Shown here piece by piece: positions 12,018-23,649 of a stretch of DNA of 64,000 nucleotides. Where the stretch lies: the NCBI GenBank assembly GCA_963693285.1, contig OY848920.1, positions 3,299,135-3,363,134 on the forward strand. The letters are read 5' to 3'. Both the position numbers and the translations under genes were made by a program. A model generated the notes under the pieces. That model was not told the origin of the DNA and did no database searches. It saw only the letters and a list, made by a program, of their open reading frames with translations. The stretch's first letter is position 1. Each line of letters begins with the position of its first letter. The DNA comes from Xestospongia muta (taxonomy: Eukaryota; Porifera; Demospongiae; Haplosclerida; Petrosiidae).

Positions 12018-12474
12018 CTGAGGTAACAATAAAATAATTATTATAACAAACTGTCATATTATAAATTAATTAATGTCTTAAAAATTATCATTTCAAATGT
12101 ATGTGGTATTGATTAAGTGTTGACAAATGAAAACTTCAATTATCAATAAATGGAAGTGGAATTTAATACAGAAACTTGGAATATAAAATTGTAATTATAT
12201 TTATACAATTAACTAGGACATCTACATGTACTACTATTCTTCTACTGTTAATAACATTTACTGTTTATCATTCAATGACTTCACTCACACTGATCTAACA
12301 AATTTACTACTTATAATACAATGGTTTGTGATTGGGCTTTAAATAGAATATGTGGTATGTCAAACAAATACTAAACAAAGTGAACATTGAACACATTAGG
12401 GTGGGGCTAATTATTAACTAGTAATACATGGACAGTTATCTTTGTTACTGTCTACAATTATAATGATCATTTAC

Positions 12475-12490
12475 CTGCTGCCATTTTCAT
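12475..12490 (-). CDS. Gene 1, first coding exon (MKMAA)
   Basis: ATGAAAATGGCAGCAG followed by GTAAATG gives five codons plus one base, ending in phase 1. This fits the phase 1 start of the Death-fold exon at 12,017. The same 16 nt and donor recur at 44,519-44,534. Very short first exons are common in domain-shuffled animal genes. The assignment rests on phase, conservation in both copies and position; either of the two Met codons could be used. Confidence 0.55.
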
Positions 12491-12535
12491 GTAAATATAC
12501 TCTCTCAGTACTACTTCACAGTGTAGTCAGGAGTC

Positions 12536-12571
12536 ACCTGACTTGTTAACAAGTGTCAGGTCAGACCTGAC
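12536..12571. promoter_or_regulatory. Paired palindromes just upstream of the gene 1 start
   Basis: Two overlapping inverted repeats lie 45-80 bases upstream of the start codon on the transcribed strand: ACCTGAC...GTCAGGT around TTGTTAACAA, and GTCAGGTCAGACCTGAC. The AGGTCA half-sites recall nuclear-receptor binding sites. The same block is kept at 44,579-44,614. It could also be a hairpin in the 5' leader. Function is inferred. Confidence 0.35.
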
Positions 12572-12699
12572 GTTTCTTCTAAAGTACCAATTTACAGATC
12601 TAAAAGATATAAAATTTATCATTAACTAATTTTAAAAAGAATACATAATATAACTAAATTAAAATATTTGTTGATCACATATTCTTATAGACTATTATA

Positions 12700-15600
12700 T
12701 TTACAGTTACTATATAAACCAACCAAACATCACCTGTGTACAGGTCAGTACATGTAACAACTAATTACATTTTTTCATAATTAATCATATTCATTGTTGA
12801 TTAATTATGTGAAAGTAAATATAATACATCTAATTATATTCTCCCTTGAGTAACATTACAAGATGTATCATATTACAGTACAAAAAATAATGAATATTAG
12901 TCTATTATACCACACAGGAAGATTTCTGAGGAAGATTTACATAGTTGAAGCTATTCAATTAAGCAGACATAGATATGACATTATAAAATAGATTGACTTT
13001 AGCCAATATATGACTATGATGTCATCTTTTAATAGAGCATTGTCTTTTAATGCGAAAAAAATGCTTAATATTTTGTCTTAGAATGTCTAGTTTATATCAG
13101 CCACAAAGTAACACTAATGACTTTTCAATATTCCAAATTCCATTTTTAAACATACATGACATATTGAAGTTAACACATTATCTTAAACTTGATTAGGACT
13201 AAGTAATCCCTCTCATAACAAGCTTTATTTTTTACAAGCAACCTTTTCCTCATAATATGTGTGATGTGGGAGATTAAGTGTTTATCTTTCACTTCAATAA
13301 ACAATTCTTAAAAGGGGCGTGACCCATGCAATACACAACATATACAAGATAAACTATCAATAGATTTATACCTTTTTATTACTTCCAAGTACAACCACCA
13401 CAACGAATTAACTGCAACTATTTACAAATTGGAGCTTTTATTGAGTGAGTGAGTACAGCCTTTTTTCTGGTATTCAACTAGATAGCGTGGCTATTGCATA
13501 CACCCATACATACCGGAAATATCTATAATTCGTAAAATTGGAATATTAGGTGACCTGTCACGCCGTAAGTGCACTGTTTTTGTCCTCCCCCAACAGTTAC
13601 GAATTACACAACTCCCACATAATGTTTTTAACAAGATGTCACTTCTTGTATAGTCAGTGTATATAAAGGAGGTTGTATGATTAGTTGTCATTCTAGAGTA
13701 CAGTAGTACATATATGCACATTGTCTTATTTATTGTTAGTTTGTTCTGAATCATGACTGACAGAGAGAACATACTTATTAATTATCAACTAACTAATGAT
13801 CTAGTAACTCAAGCTCAGTTCTTGCTGTTAATAGATACAATCATATCTTCAAAATAGTCTATAGAGGGGAATCCTTGAAATTAAGATAAAGCAACTGAAC
13901 AACTCATTAAAAGATTCCAGAGAGACTAGCTGCTAGAGTTTTCAAAAAACAATTTAATAATAATAATGATACTGATGGTAACAAGTATCCTATTGAATTA
14001 CTATTTGAATTTAAATTTTGCTGGTGTTGATGATATTTACTAGTCTAACAAGGTATGGTAGTGCTAGCTATTCAATCAGGTCCAGGATGCTATGGCTGGA
14101 TATTTGTGTGATGTAGCTTTATCTTATTATTGTCTTTTTCTGTAATTTTTATTGTTCAGTGTTAATTTTGTTCTCATTAGTCTTTTTTTGAGGTGTTTCA
14201 ATGGATTTTCTCCTGGCATAATATTTTATTTAAGGACTGTGACATTCCTCAAAGTCCATTTGTTTATTTTGCCCCAACCTATCATCTTATTTGTATATCA
14301 GTTCTTTCTCTACATAGTTTATATTTTGTTAATTATTATTAGTGTGTGCCCAACCAGCACAAAATCCAGTACTATTATAGTATTATTAGTGGTGTGTAAA
14401 TGCATGTGTGTTTGAGAGGTGTATGATTTGAGAACTTCAATGTACATGATACATTGTATTTGAAGCCACTACCTACAAGTATAAAAGTGATTACTGATCT
14501 TATACAGTATACAGGCAGTAAATTAAAAATAATGAGATGGGATAACTGATTGTGGTCTGTACTCACTATATAACATTTATTACAGATCCATGTGAGCTTT
14601 ATTTCAAACAAATTATGATACAATCATATCTAGTTTGAAGACATGAAGTTATCATATCTCTTAGATAGTGTCATTAACAAAGCAACTCATAATATAATTC
14701 TCTAATAAAGAAAATGCACTTTGTGAGCACTAAAATTGGAAGTATTCCATATTTGTCAACAATGATACTATGTTGATTACATGATGAATGACATGATATC
14801 ATATAAGCTGAGTAATCTATTCTCTATTTTCTTTAAAAATAGTTCCTGTTGCTATGGTGACTTTATATACATATTGTAGTTGCAAGAAAATTAATGTAAA
14901 GTTTTCATATTTGGTACACTCTTGACCTGGTTCAACTATTCATTTATGTTTACTATTAATCATAAAATATTATTTAGTAATTGTAATAGTAATCATTACA
15001 ATTAGCTATATTGTCACGTAATGAAATTATTGAAAATTAATTAACAAAACAAGTCAACTAGTTTAGTTACACTATCTACAAATCACATTACATTCTTTAT
15101 CATCAATCTATTATGAGTGTTTTATTGACAGTAAGTCACAATGTACTAGTGATATTACTGATACTAATAAAACACTAGTTCTTTCACAAACTAACTCTTG
15201 ATCTGGTAATCTGAATTGGATTACAATGAGAAGAACAGGACAGTTGTTGATATGTAGCTGAGTTGTAGCTAGAAGCTGAGTTGTAGCTAGAGGTTTGTAG
15301 CTAGAATAACTTGAAGGTCCTTAGTAATGAGATGATTGAGTACAACAGATAGTAGGAGCAGGGTAAGGATGAAGTTGTTTCCATATGAAGCTAAGAGAGT
15401 GCTAGAATAATAGAATTTGTACTATAACTATTTATTATGAGTTATATTAATTGCATGTATTATTAAGTAAATGACAATCAATTCTGACTTCATTGACAAT
15501 AGGTATTATTTACAGTAGTTAGTTTGCTGGTACTTTATTGACAAGTATAAGTACTAGGTTAATGTAGGTACATACAGAATTGTTAAATTACATTTAAAAA

Positions 15601-16130
15601 CAATCTGTGAAGACTACATGTTCATGTATACTGCATTTTCTTACAATAATATAGTGGTATGATTTCTTTCTTATAGTATAACTGCTTCTTTTGTCATAAT
15701 AATTTAGTGACAGATTTATCCTGTGATAGGAAGATTGTTTCACAGTAATGTGGATCAAAAAAAATATTCTATAATATAAAGTGGTCTAATGGTCAAAAAG
15801 TGCTTGTCCAAAATATTTTTCGAAGTAAGTGTTGTTTTACAAATGGGACACAATTTAAAAGTAACCTTATCATGTACATACATGTACAGTCACATTAATG
15901 TACATATGAGCTACATGTACCTGTAATCATCATACTCTAGTGATATTACTAAGTGTATTTTGGTATCATTATTTATAACAAATTGACTAACTGAATAATA
16001 TATACTAGTATATGGTGTATAACATGAACCACACTCACAATGATGTACTAACTAAAGTTGAAAAGCGTAAGTATTGTAATTTTGTTAACAGCTGTAAAAA
16101 GGTCACTGTATTTTTTTATTAATTAATCTT
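12700..16130. other. Intergenic, no gene recognised
   Basis: AT-rich DNA upstream of gene 1. Several short open frames (such as 13,491-13,772 minus and 14,152-14,415 plus) show no family pattern and no paired splice sites. A short stretch near 13,528-13,540 (ATTCGTAAAATT) also occurs near 45,390-45,402 upstream of gene 2, so an untranslated first exon or promoter may lie here. Confidence 0.5.
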
Positions 16131-16138
16131 TAAGTACT

Positions 16139-16212
16139 TCAACTTTGAATTCAAAGGTGAGAAGTGGTGTTACAAGTGTGCGCATGCGTAATACCTAGGT
16201 CTCAATGTTACC
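16139..16212. repeat. Dispersed repeat also at 51,470-51,550
   Basis: About 75-80 bp are shared with the DNA abutting the MULE element: CAACTTTGAATTCAAAGGTG, then GTGCGCATGCGTAATACC and AGGTCTCAATGTT. The two copies part company at about 16,212 and 51,550, which in the second case is where the transposon end begins. Confidence 0.7.
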
Positions 16213-16516
16213 ATGACGAATCTCGTTATGTGCAGACATCCTAATTAGTGGGAGGGGAAATCACGGCTTTGGAACAAGTCCTAGCTACGTTGCCAACTCA
16301 CCTTCTCCCAAACATTCAATGTATTAGAGGAGCCCGCTCCAGCTTTGGACGTACAGCCAGGTCCCGGAGCCCACCAATGGAGCCGGTAATCCCGGAACTT
16401 GCTGTGACTTTTTTTAACTAAACTTGTATATATTTTCTCTTAAATGCCCTATATATATATATATATATCATTTTCTCTTTTTAACCCTCTTTTTATTTCT
16501 ACATCATTATCACTTT

Positions 16517-16735
16517 GAAGATGTAGATACTGCGGTATATACTTTTTTGAGGAACCGGTAAATGGCGGTAATTACACTTTCGTTTACCCTAAGTGGTCTC
16601 AATTTGCATAATTTGGCCTCTATATATATATATATATATATATATTTTAAAATCAATCAAAGGAAATGGTTCCAGGAAAAAGGAAGGAATTGTTAAGCCA
16701 TTGTCACAGCTTAACAAGAGAGTATAACTGAATTA
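16517..16735. repeat. Dispersed repeat family with internal TA microsatellite, copy 1
   Basis: It matches 47,961-48,163 over about 200 bp. Landmarks are GATGTAGATACTG, CACTTTCGTTTA, a TA dinucleotide run, then GGTTCCAGGAAAAAGGAAGG and TTGTCACAGCTTAACAAGAG. No coding frame. It is probably a short interspersed or non-autonomous element. Confidence 0.7.
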
Positions 16736-17269
16736 AAAAACGTGAAAGGACGCTCGATTCAATCAATTGTGATCTGTCAAGGACTCTATTCCAGCTAACT
16801 CATTGGCTGTTGCTATGGACTCCTTAGATGTATTTTGATTGGTTGTTGTACTGTATATATAGCTTGGTTTTGTTTATTGATTTTTAGTATTGGTTGTCCA
16901 GACAAATATAAAGTCTGAAATGTCCTTTCACATCTATTACCCCTTCCCCTAAGACTTTTCAACAGCTGTAAAAAACTCTTTTGGAATAATAATCTGAGCT
17001 GGTAGCTCGTAAAACAGTTTGTGAAATAACTTGTTCTACAAAACTACATTCAATTTCAATCTTCAGTGGTTTTATGTTACAATCCCGGTCATTTTGGAGA
17101 CAATGCTATCATAGTGTGTGTTTCTCCAGTACACTAGTTCAAAATGGCTAGGGATATAGCTGCTACCTGATATCATTGGCAATACACCCAGAGATAGTAG
17201 ATCTCTCAATCCATCTGTATTTATTGCAATATTGTAATAAAGGACTGGACATAGCAATGATAATTCAGT

Positions 17270-17385
17270 TGATAACAACCAGCTGATTGATATCAATATG
17301 TTTAATGTAATTATCAAGGAAGTGTTTAGTGACTCTGGTTATCCCATGACGACAAGCTTCATGTAATACCAGTATAAAACCACTA
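17270..17385 (-). pseudogene. Possible ankyrin-repeat relic
   Basis: Minus-strand translation gives LHEACRHGITRVTKHFLDN followed by a DIN segment and then a stop. This resembles one ankyrin repeat (LHxAC..G....V..LL). Later sequence (17,100-17,250) has weaker ankyrin-like spacing but is broken. Only one recognisable repeat, so tentative. Confidence 0.3.
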
Positions 17386-17524
17386 TCAAAAGATGACAGA
17401 TGATATGAATGAAATAAAGATATTCATGTAGACACAAAGTGTGATACACTTTAATAGCAGAGTTTGTAAAGGAATGCATTACTTTTTAGGTGTATTGCTA
17501 GAGTGATTATGATTTAGTCCATTG

Positions 17525-17632
17525 AAAAAATTATAGCAAACATCAAGAGCTCAACCAAATTCATATCATTTGTCCTCAAAATCAGGTAACTATATTGTTC
17601 ACTGGGAGCTTTCTGAAATACTTGAGAAACAT
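17525..17632 (-). pseudogene. Possible relic of a type 2 Death-fold exon start
   Basis: After a good acceptor (TTTTACAG) in phase 1, the frame reads DVSQVFQKAPSEQYSYL. This aligns in phase and spacing with the start of the type 2 Death-fold exons (DITSILKETPTQYELAYLL). Similarity fades after about 35 residues and the frame then stops. Confidence 0.3.
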
Positions 17633-18552
17633 CTGTAAAATACAAGGGATTACAATAACATTTGTTCAATGTAATACATATTTACACATGTTAACTTTAG
17701 TAGCTACTTTCAAATGTATTGAATAATTAAGCCAGAGAAAAATATCATGAATCAATGAAATAATACTGTTTACAAAAGTACTCTTAAATTATGTGTCACT
17801 ATAGTTGACAACATTGCCTGATGAGCTAAACTCAGCATATATACCTATATAACAGTATACTGACAATGTACATGTGCAATGTAGTCACTGACCATTTATT
17901 ATGAGAGGTTGGATTTGTTCCAGACCTCCATAGCTAAAACAGTATAAATGTAATATTTCTAACTAAGTAATAAATACATGGTTGAAGTTATGTACATGCA
18001 TGTCCTTGAATAAAATTTGAATAAGACATGTAGCTTTGATAACAGAAGCTAGTCATAGTAATTATTTATTGAATGATATATCATGTGTAGCTCTAATGTC
18101 AAGTTTAATAAATTTAAATTTACTGTATATACATGACCCAAACTGTTAGTGCCTTCTATTATGGTACATTGTAAATGATCATTAACACATTCACTTTTTT
18201 GTTAGTTGCCTTTCAAAGATACAAGTAGATGTTGTGACTTGTATTATGTAAATGCTATTACACTCAGTCTAGCCTGTTTTAGGCGCATGATTACAATAAT
18301 TATTGTACTTTTAAGTACATGTAAAACTGACTACACTGCACACACACTTTATAAAACACTGTTGTTGTGTATTTCTTTATTTTGAAAATGGTGAAGTAAC
18401 TATTGTGATTGCGATTGTTATTTACTATCGCAATTATTGCATATATTGATACTATCACTCAGAACTATTTGAAATTGACTTCCTGTATGTAGGAGTGTCT
18501 CTAAATCTGATTAATTTTTTACAATATGAGATAATCCTTAATATTCATCAGT

Positions 18553-18682
18553 AACGTTTTCAAATAACCATCATATTTCTTTGCAACATTACTCTGTCTT
18601 ATAGCTCTTAAAGTATTAATCAAATTTCTTCTAGCTGGTTGTACTTTCATGTTTTTCATTAACCAATCCAAATTGATATATA
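18553..18682 (-). pseudogene. Relic of a type 1 Death-fold exon, 3' half
   Basis: Minus-strand frame with ARRNLINTLRAIRQSNVAKKY and a final YLKTLL, matching the second half of the type 1 Death-fold exons. The first half is missing or unrecognisable. It is related in sequence and surroundings to the relic at 331-455. Confidence 0.5.
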
Positions 18683-18944
18683 CGTGTCAATTCAGTATAT
18701 TCAGCTATATAGATCTACATTCTTCAATTATATCTGTACGTGTGTCCTCATTAGAAACCACTTTGTAGTTCTACCATTGGTAATAATTACTGAATTTGTA
18801 AGAAATGGTTCAAGAAGCAAAAGCATTAAGACCTAAATAGTATATTTCCGTATTCTATTACGCCCACTCAAATAGTTAATTACACAATACCACAAAACCA
18901 CTTGCATGTTGAGAACAAACAATAGCAAAATGTAATGAAAAAAG

Positions 18945-18979
18945 TATATATATATGTATATATATATATATATATATGT
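18945..18979. repeat. TA/TATG microsatellite
   Basis: An alternating TA run of about 35 bp interrupted by TATG. Similar TA runs lie at 16,449-16,468, 16,621-16,646, 31,966-31,982 and 48,050-48,066. Confidence 0.9.
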
Positions 18980-19600
18980 ATACAATTAGTAACAACTGGT
19001 TTAACAATAAGTCTATTATTAACAGAGCATTTACAAGGATCTCTCTTCTAGGATATTGAGGCATGTATCTGTGGAATTAATAGATAACCATTATATACAG
19101 TAACTACAGATTACAGAATATATCTAACTACCAATATAACAACTATACATATTATTTAGTCTAACAAGAACTTCTGTACATATATTTGAATTGTCTTTCC
19201 CATTAAACAAGAGCGCATTGTTCAAAATTTATCAAGTTATTCTCATTTGTTCAACAGAACAAACTTTACATGAACATATCCACATACCATCTACATTCTT
19301 GTATTAAGGTAACTAGTATACTTACTATATTGTACTTGTTGATATACATAACATCACTTATATAGATTGAACATTCTTATTTTTTCCCATTTACAAAATG
19401 AGGAAACAAATTAGTATTAGTAATTTGTGGTCAAAATTATTTATATAGTCTATACTGTTATGAAACCACAAGTATATAAATAATATACATATCAGTACAC
19501 TAATGTATAGGCCAATGACAGGGAATTTTTTTTTAGCTAAGGGTCCACTCTATTAATTATATATACATATACATAATGATACATAGACAATGTAACTTAC

Positions 19601-19854
19601 TAATGTTTTTAAATAATCCTCATAAATCATGGCTAGATTATTCTGTCTAATAGTTCTTAAATCATCTAATAAATTCCTTCTTGTTGCTTCTCTTGCTTTC
19701 TCCATAATCCATAACTGATATATACTGATACAATCATGACATCCAGCTAGATCCACACTGTCCAGTCCTAGTTTCACACCTAACTGATACCATTCTACTG
19801 TTCTAGCATGTGAAATTAATTCTTTAAGTATAGGTTGTTGATCCAAGAGATGAT
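19601..19854 (-). CDS. Third copy of the type 1 Death-fold exon, probably orphaned
   Basis: An intact open exon of about 84 codons, phase 1 after ACCAG and ending in phase 0 at GTAAGT, as in genes 1 and 2. It keeps EWYQLGVKLGLDSVDLAGC and YQLWIMEKAREATRRNLL, so the fold-defining residues survive. Upstream on the same strand only a broken fragment of the GTPase exon remains (20,135-20,285), which has an internal stop. No start or complete partner exons were found. It is either a truncated gene still under constraint or a recent casualty of duplication. Confidence 0.5.
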
Positions 19855-20134
19855 CTGGTATATTAGATACATGTACACCACCTTTAACTATATTTATTGT
19901 TTGATCTAGCTATAGCAACAAATATAAAATGCTAATTAAACCAGGTTTTGAATTATAAATGTTGTCTTTAAGAAGTAATTAGCTTGACACAAACAAACGA
20001 AGTAATGACTAAGACACACCTCCTGTTCATTAGTTCATTATCAATTTTTTATGACCAATAAATTAAATGCAATACCTTTAATCTACTTACACATTAAACA
20101 ATAATACTATATATTAGACTACTTTAAACTCACC

Positions 20135-20285
20135 CTCCACAGAGAACCAAGGTAGTTGACAAGATTCATTGATACAAGCAGTTGCATTGTTGTCACAACA
20201 AGTGACTGTTTTCCAGTCATCATTTAAACAACAGAAATGTTCTGGAGATTAATTAGAGCATATCTTACAATAAAAATAATGTGTT
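20135..20285 (-). pseudogene. 3' fragment of a Roc-COR-like exon (third copy)
   Basis: Matches the last 50 codons of the GTPase exons: FYCKICSN, then EHFC, DDWKTVTCCDN and QLPWFSVEG, ending at a GTGAGT donor. A TAA at 20,249-20,251 replaces a Glu codon. The match ends near 20,290, where the DNA becomes an ATP synthase OSCP relic on the other strand, marking a duplication breakpoint. Confidence 0.75.
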
Positions 20286-20303
20286 GTCATATTGATTTTA
20301 TAG

Positions 20304-20570
20304 GTACATTAGCTGAAAATAATCCTTTAACTCCAGAGTGATCAAACCATTTGGAATAATAGTGAGTGCTTATAGAGGAGAGGTCCACAGTATTGTTACT
20401 ATTACTAAGGTATAATTATATTCATTATTAGGTACATATAGTTATATGTTAGTTGTCACTTAGTAATGCCACTGAGTGTTAAAACAATAAAGATGTACAA
20501 ATTGTTCTTCAAGAATATAAAAGTAAAGAACAAAGCCTAAGTGTAGATTTCAGGTATAGTATATACACTG
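20304..20570 (+). pseudogene. Relic of ATP synthase OSCP subunit gene, copy 2
   Basis: Starts at GTACATTAGCTGAAAATAATCC, the same sequence as the internal exon of the OSCP relic at 62,611, then decays with small deletions and stops (TLAENNPL at the start, SAYRGEVHS later). The following AT-rich and CT-rich DNA up to about 21,700 also matches 62,740-63,960, so relic and Death-fold exon were copied together. Confidence 0.6.
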
Positions 20571-20589
20571 TATATGTACTTGTATATGA

Positions 20590-20632
20590 CGATCTCTCTC
20601 TCTCTCTCTCTCTTTCTATCTCCCTCTCTCCA
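20590..20632. repeat. CT microsatellite
   Basis: A run of CT dinucleotides with minor interruptions. A shorter form is present at the matching place near 62,910-62,940. Confidence 0.9.
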
Positions 20633-21206
20633 AAGATTAAGAAAATAGTTCACTCAATGGAACAACAATTGTAGAGAATTATACTTCTTGAGATAATAGT
20701 TAATAGAGTAATATTAGATAATGTTTGAAATAATGTTAAGACAACTAAATTAATTATATATGATCACAAGACTCTATTATCTGTGTAGTTTATTTGACAG
20801 AATGGTATACCATAAATGGAGAGCTTGAAGCAGTGTTATCCAAAATTGTTGGACATAATAGATATGGTACAGATGGTCATGTACATCTGTAAGGTTATAA
20901 ATAAGTTAATAACAAGCATTGTTCACTATCTCCCAGGTAACCAACGATGATTGAATTGTTAAGCTGTTATGAGTGACATCAAAAAGTTCAGAATACTTTC
21001 CTGTTTGTATTTTAAACCACTCGCATTATTATGAAGTGTTTATCAATGCTTAACAAATTTCAGGGTAATTTATCATCTTTATCAGGTCATAGTACACTAA
21101 TAATAAAAAGTATATATTGGAATTAATAATGTTATGGAAAGAGTTATACAATGTAGTAGGAAGTACTAGATAGCATGTAAAAGTTATACAAAGTAAATAT
21201 TGAGTT

Positions 21207-21583
21207 TTATTTTTTACTCAATTGATCCATATACTTGGTGTATATATCACATTTATTTAAATGATCTCTGACCACATCAGAAACAGGCTTGAAACCATCT
21301 CTTTTTTTCCCAATTTTAATGATAGTTGGTTTATCTAATGCATCAATGACAGAGCCCCAAGTGTAATTGTAATTATCAGCATTTTTCCCAGTTATCTCAC
21401 CGATCAGAAACTCAAGCTCAGTAAAATTACGAAACCACAGATCACTTTTTTTGGCATTTCTGAGAAGACGCTTTCCAAACAAGTTGCACCATTTATTGAC
21501 ATCATCTTTAATACCAACTAACACAGTCTTTAGATCTTCATTGTCAGGAATGGCATCCATAATTGTATCAATATCAATAATAT
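21207..21583 (-). CDS. Death-fold-like terminal exon (type 3)
   Basis: A terminal exon of 377 nt starting in phase 1 after TCAATAG and ending at a stop after DQLSKK. The product (about 125 residues) begins IIDIDTIMDAIPDNEDL. It shares the spacing of the type 2 Death-fold exons: a KWCNLFGKRLL helix, a later YTWGSVIDALDKP and SDVVRDHLNK. It is less clearly a Death domain than types 1 and 2, so the call rests on pattern only. A Pro-rich linker exon lies 50 bases upstream and the paracaspase-like exons lie 1.3-2.8 kb upstream in the same orientation. The paralogue at 63,505-63,881 is very similar. Confidence 0.6.
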
Positions 21584-21632
21584 CTATTGAAAAGAATTAG
21601 TAACAAGCAGTATATATAATCCAGTAACAAAC

Positions 21633-21695
21633 CAACTGGAACAGGAGCAGGACCAGGTGGAGTAATTGTGTATGGAACAGTTAGAGGAACATCAC
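21633..21695 (-). CDS. Pro-rich linker exon before the type 3 Death-fold exon
   Basis: A 63-nt exon (21 codons), phase 1 to phase 1, encoding a Pro/Thr-rich peptide (TPPGPAPVPVG at its end). Acceptor is AATGTAG and donor G|GTTTGT, which is weak. The copy at 63,932-63,994 has the same length and borders. It is probably a flexible hinge between domains. Confidence 0.55.
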
Positions 21696-22690
21696 CTACA
21701 TTGATTATATAACTATTAATTTTTATGTAATATAATTAACAATGCTATATAAGATAGGAGATACATATAATACAGCATGCCTATTAAGAAAAAACTTTCT
21801 ATAATTATTTTTATAAAAAGCAAACATAACCATTCATTATAGAACCTATAGTAATGTACAATATGTAAATGTGTAAAGGAATGTAGCACTAACAGAATTT
21901 AATAAATGATAAATCCAGAAATATTCATGTTATATATAAGTTCGTGGTTGCTTATAATAAAATATACCTAATAAACAAACAACCAATTAAGCAACATAGC
22001 TACACAGTAAGGTTTATTTGAGCTAAGAAAGCTATTGAGTGATTTTGAAAGAAAGGGATAACTGAAAAATTACTTATATCTGAATAATAATATTGATTGA
22101 AGTCCAAAACTTATAATTTTAATAGTAAAGTGTGTGGTTTCTTTAATTCATTGATCAATTCGGTAACAACCGTCAACTTTATAATGAAAAGGAGTGTCCA
22201 CACATGAAAATACAAAGTACATACATGTACTATGCCTTCAAAAATAGCTTTCTTGTAATTGTGTAAATTCATACATACTCAGGCTAAACAAGGATTGTCA
22301 GAGTGGCTTCACATGTGCTACACGTGAGACTAACATATGTCAGTTTGTTTTATGATTACTCATATCTCAATTACTAAAATAATTCTATAGTATGTGAGAC
22401 AACAACATACTAAAATTGAAATATCATGACAGTAATGCTCATTATAAGACTCAATTTTAATGGATCTAATTAACCTAAATGATTTGTATTAAATGTTTTA
22501 GAAGTATAGGTTTCAAAGTTTCAAGTTTAAGGTTTATGATTTTAGGTTCATAGATTAAGATTTCTACTACAATCAGACCCATTGATACATCAATAATAAA
22601 GGTGTTGACAATCCAGTTACCACCAAATTTACTCAAATTACATTCATAGAATAACAAATAACTTTAAAGAAAGTATCTCTCAATACTTAC

Positions 22691-22804
22691 CAGCTACATG
22701 TGTAGCATCTTAAAGTCCAGTAGCGCTAGTACCACTTATAACAGAAGAACTTGGGAGATTTTTTTCAAAATGTTGGAGTGGTGTATCATAAGGATGCAAT
22801 CGCT
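22691..22804 (-). CDS. Linker exon with in-frame stop
   Basis: A 114-nt exon (38 codons) bounded by TATGTAG and a G|GTAAGT donor, phase 1 at both ends. In the frame set by the upstream exon it reads ERLHPYDTPLQHF, then a Ser-rich stretch (SSSVISGTSATGL), then TAA at 22,710-22,712. The good donor eleven codons after the stop suggests that the exon once read through, or that it is a poison or alternative exon. If it is skipped, the upstream exon (ends phase 1) joins the Pro-rich linker (starts phase 1) in frame. Confidence 0.5.
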
Positions 22805-22850
22805 CTACATAATAAAAAAAAATATTACCAACACAATATTCTCTACTTAC

Positions 22851-23537
22851 GTTTGAGATACATTAGTCCTGTTGATGCTACATATTGAGATGACATAGTT
22901 GAAGGTAGTTGATGTTGTGTTAAATCCAATATTGTTGTTATTGGAAGGTCGTATTTGTTAATATTATCACATAAATGCTGAGTCCATATGCCACCATTAG
23001 TATCACGACCAATATCTGCTTTATTGAGACCAGAAACAGCAATGACAATGTTGTTACAGCTTGGTAATTGGATAGTTGGAGGTGGATTATCTTGTTGAAG
23101 ACATAGCTCAAAAAAAAGGATACAAGGGAGATAAGACCTTAGCTCTTGTTGATAGAGTGAGACAATCCAGTCTAAATAGACTTTCTGATCACCAAGTTTA
23201 AGATACACAAGATGTTGACCATTAGAATCACAACCATCATCAGGACAATCATAACCTGCATAACCAGAGTAATAGAAGGCAAAGAACTTGTAATATTGAG
23301 AGTAAGCAAAATTAGCAACAGCTTCGATGATGGCTATTATATTATTGCAGTTAACAGTACTTGCATCTTTTATAGTCGCAAAGTTGATTGCTTCCTCTTG
23401 AAATAGTTTCATCATTTTATCTCCATCTGTAGTGAACTCATCTTGAGTAACCACTAACAATGTACCACTACATTCTGTATGCTCTCCTTCACATTTTTGC
23501 TTAACGATATCATTGTACGTGGATTTGACAGACTTTT
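22851..23537 (-). CDS. Paracaspase-like (C14) pseudoenzyme exon B
   Basis: A 687-nt exon (229 codons), phase 1 at both ends. The fold of a caspase-like p20 unit is visible: a first strand TLLVVTQDEF, a helix DKMMKLFQEEAINF, a second strand FFAFYYSGYAGYD, and ILFFELCLQQD. In MALT1-type paracaspases and metacaspases the second motif is YxGHG and the third DxCxx. Here the His position is Tyr, while a Cys remains at the usual place. Later IAVSGLNKADI and GGIWTQHL resemble the p10-like segment. Without the His, ordinary Cys-protease activity is unlikely; a scaffolding or regulatory role, as for cFLIP, is inferred. Exon A follows the same plan. Confidence 0.65.
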
Positions 23538-23649
23538 CTGTAAAAAAAGAGTACTAACTATACTTGTTGTAATTCTGTTAGTTCATAAATTTTGAAATAT
23601 ATAAAAAAATTAATTGCTATATAAATACAAAATTAATTATATTACTTAC

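Larger units (their letters stand above)
1555..12690. repeat. Segmental duplication, copy 1
   Basis: This interval matches 32,390-44,735 in order and orientation, exons and introns alike. The match is lost to the right at about 12,690 and to the left at about 1,555. Differences include a 280-bp fold-back insertion only here (6,071-6,349), a tandem duplication of about 245 bp only here (6,975-7,905), and sequence present only in the other copy (37,219-38,410 and 43,632-44,413). The intron between 1,988 and 2,484 is unlike copy 2, whose equivalent resembles the 19.9-20.1 kb segment instead. That suggests patchwork exchange among at least three related blocks. Confidence 0.85.

Noticed and set aside
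13491..13772. Minus-strand frame of 93 codons upstream of gene 1
   Set aside because: No family pattern, no splice context and no match in block 2 beyond a 12-base stretch.
16742..16932. Possible MITE with ends GTGAAAGGAC and GTCCTTTCAC
   Set aside because: The inverted ends are only about ten bases, no second copy or empty site was seen in the window, and no target duplication is clear.
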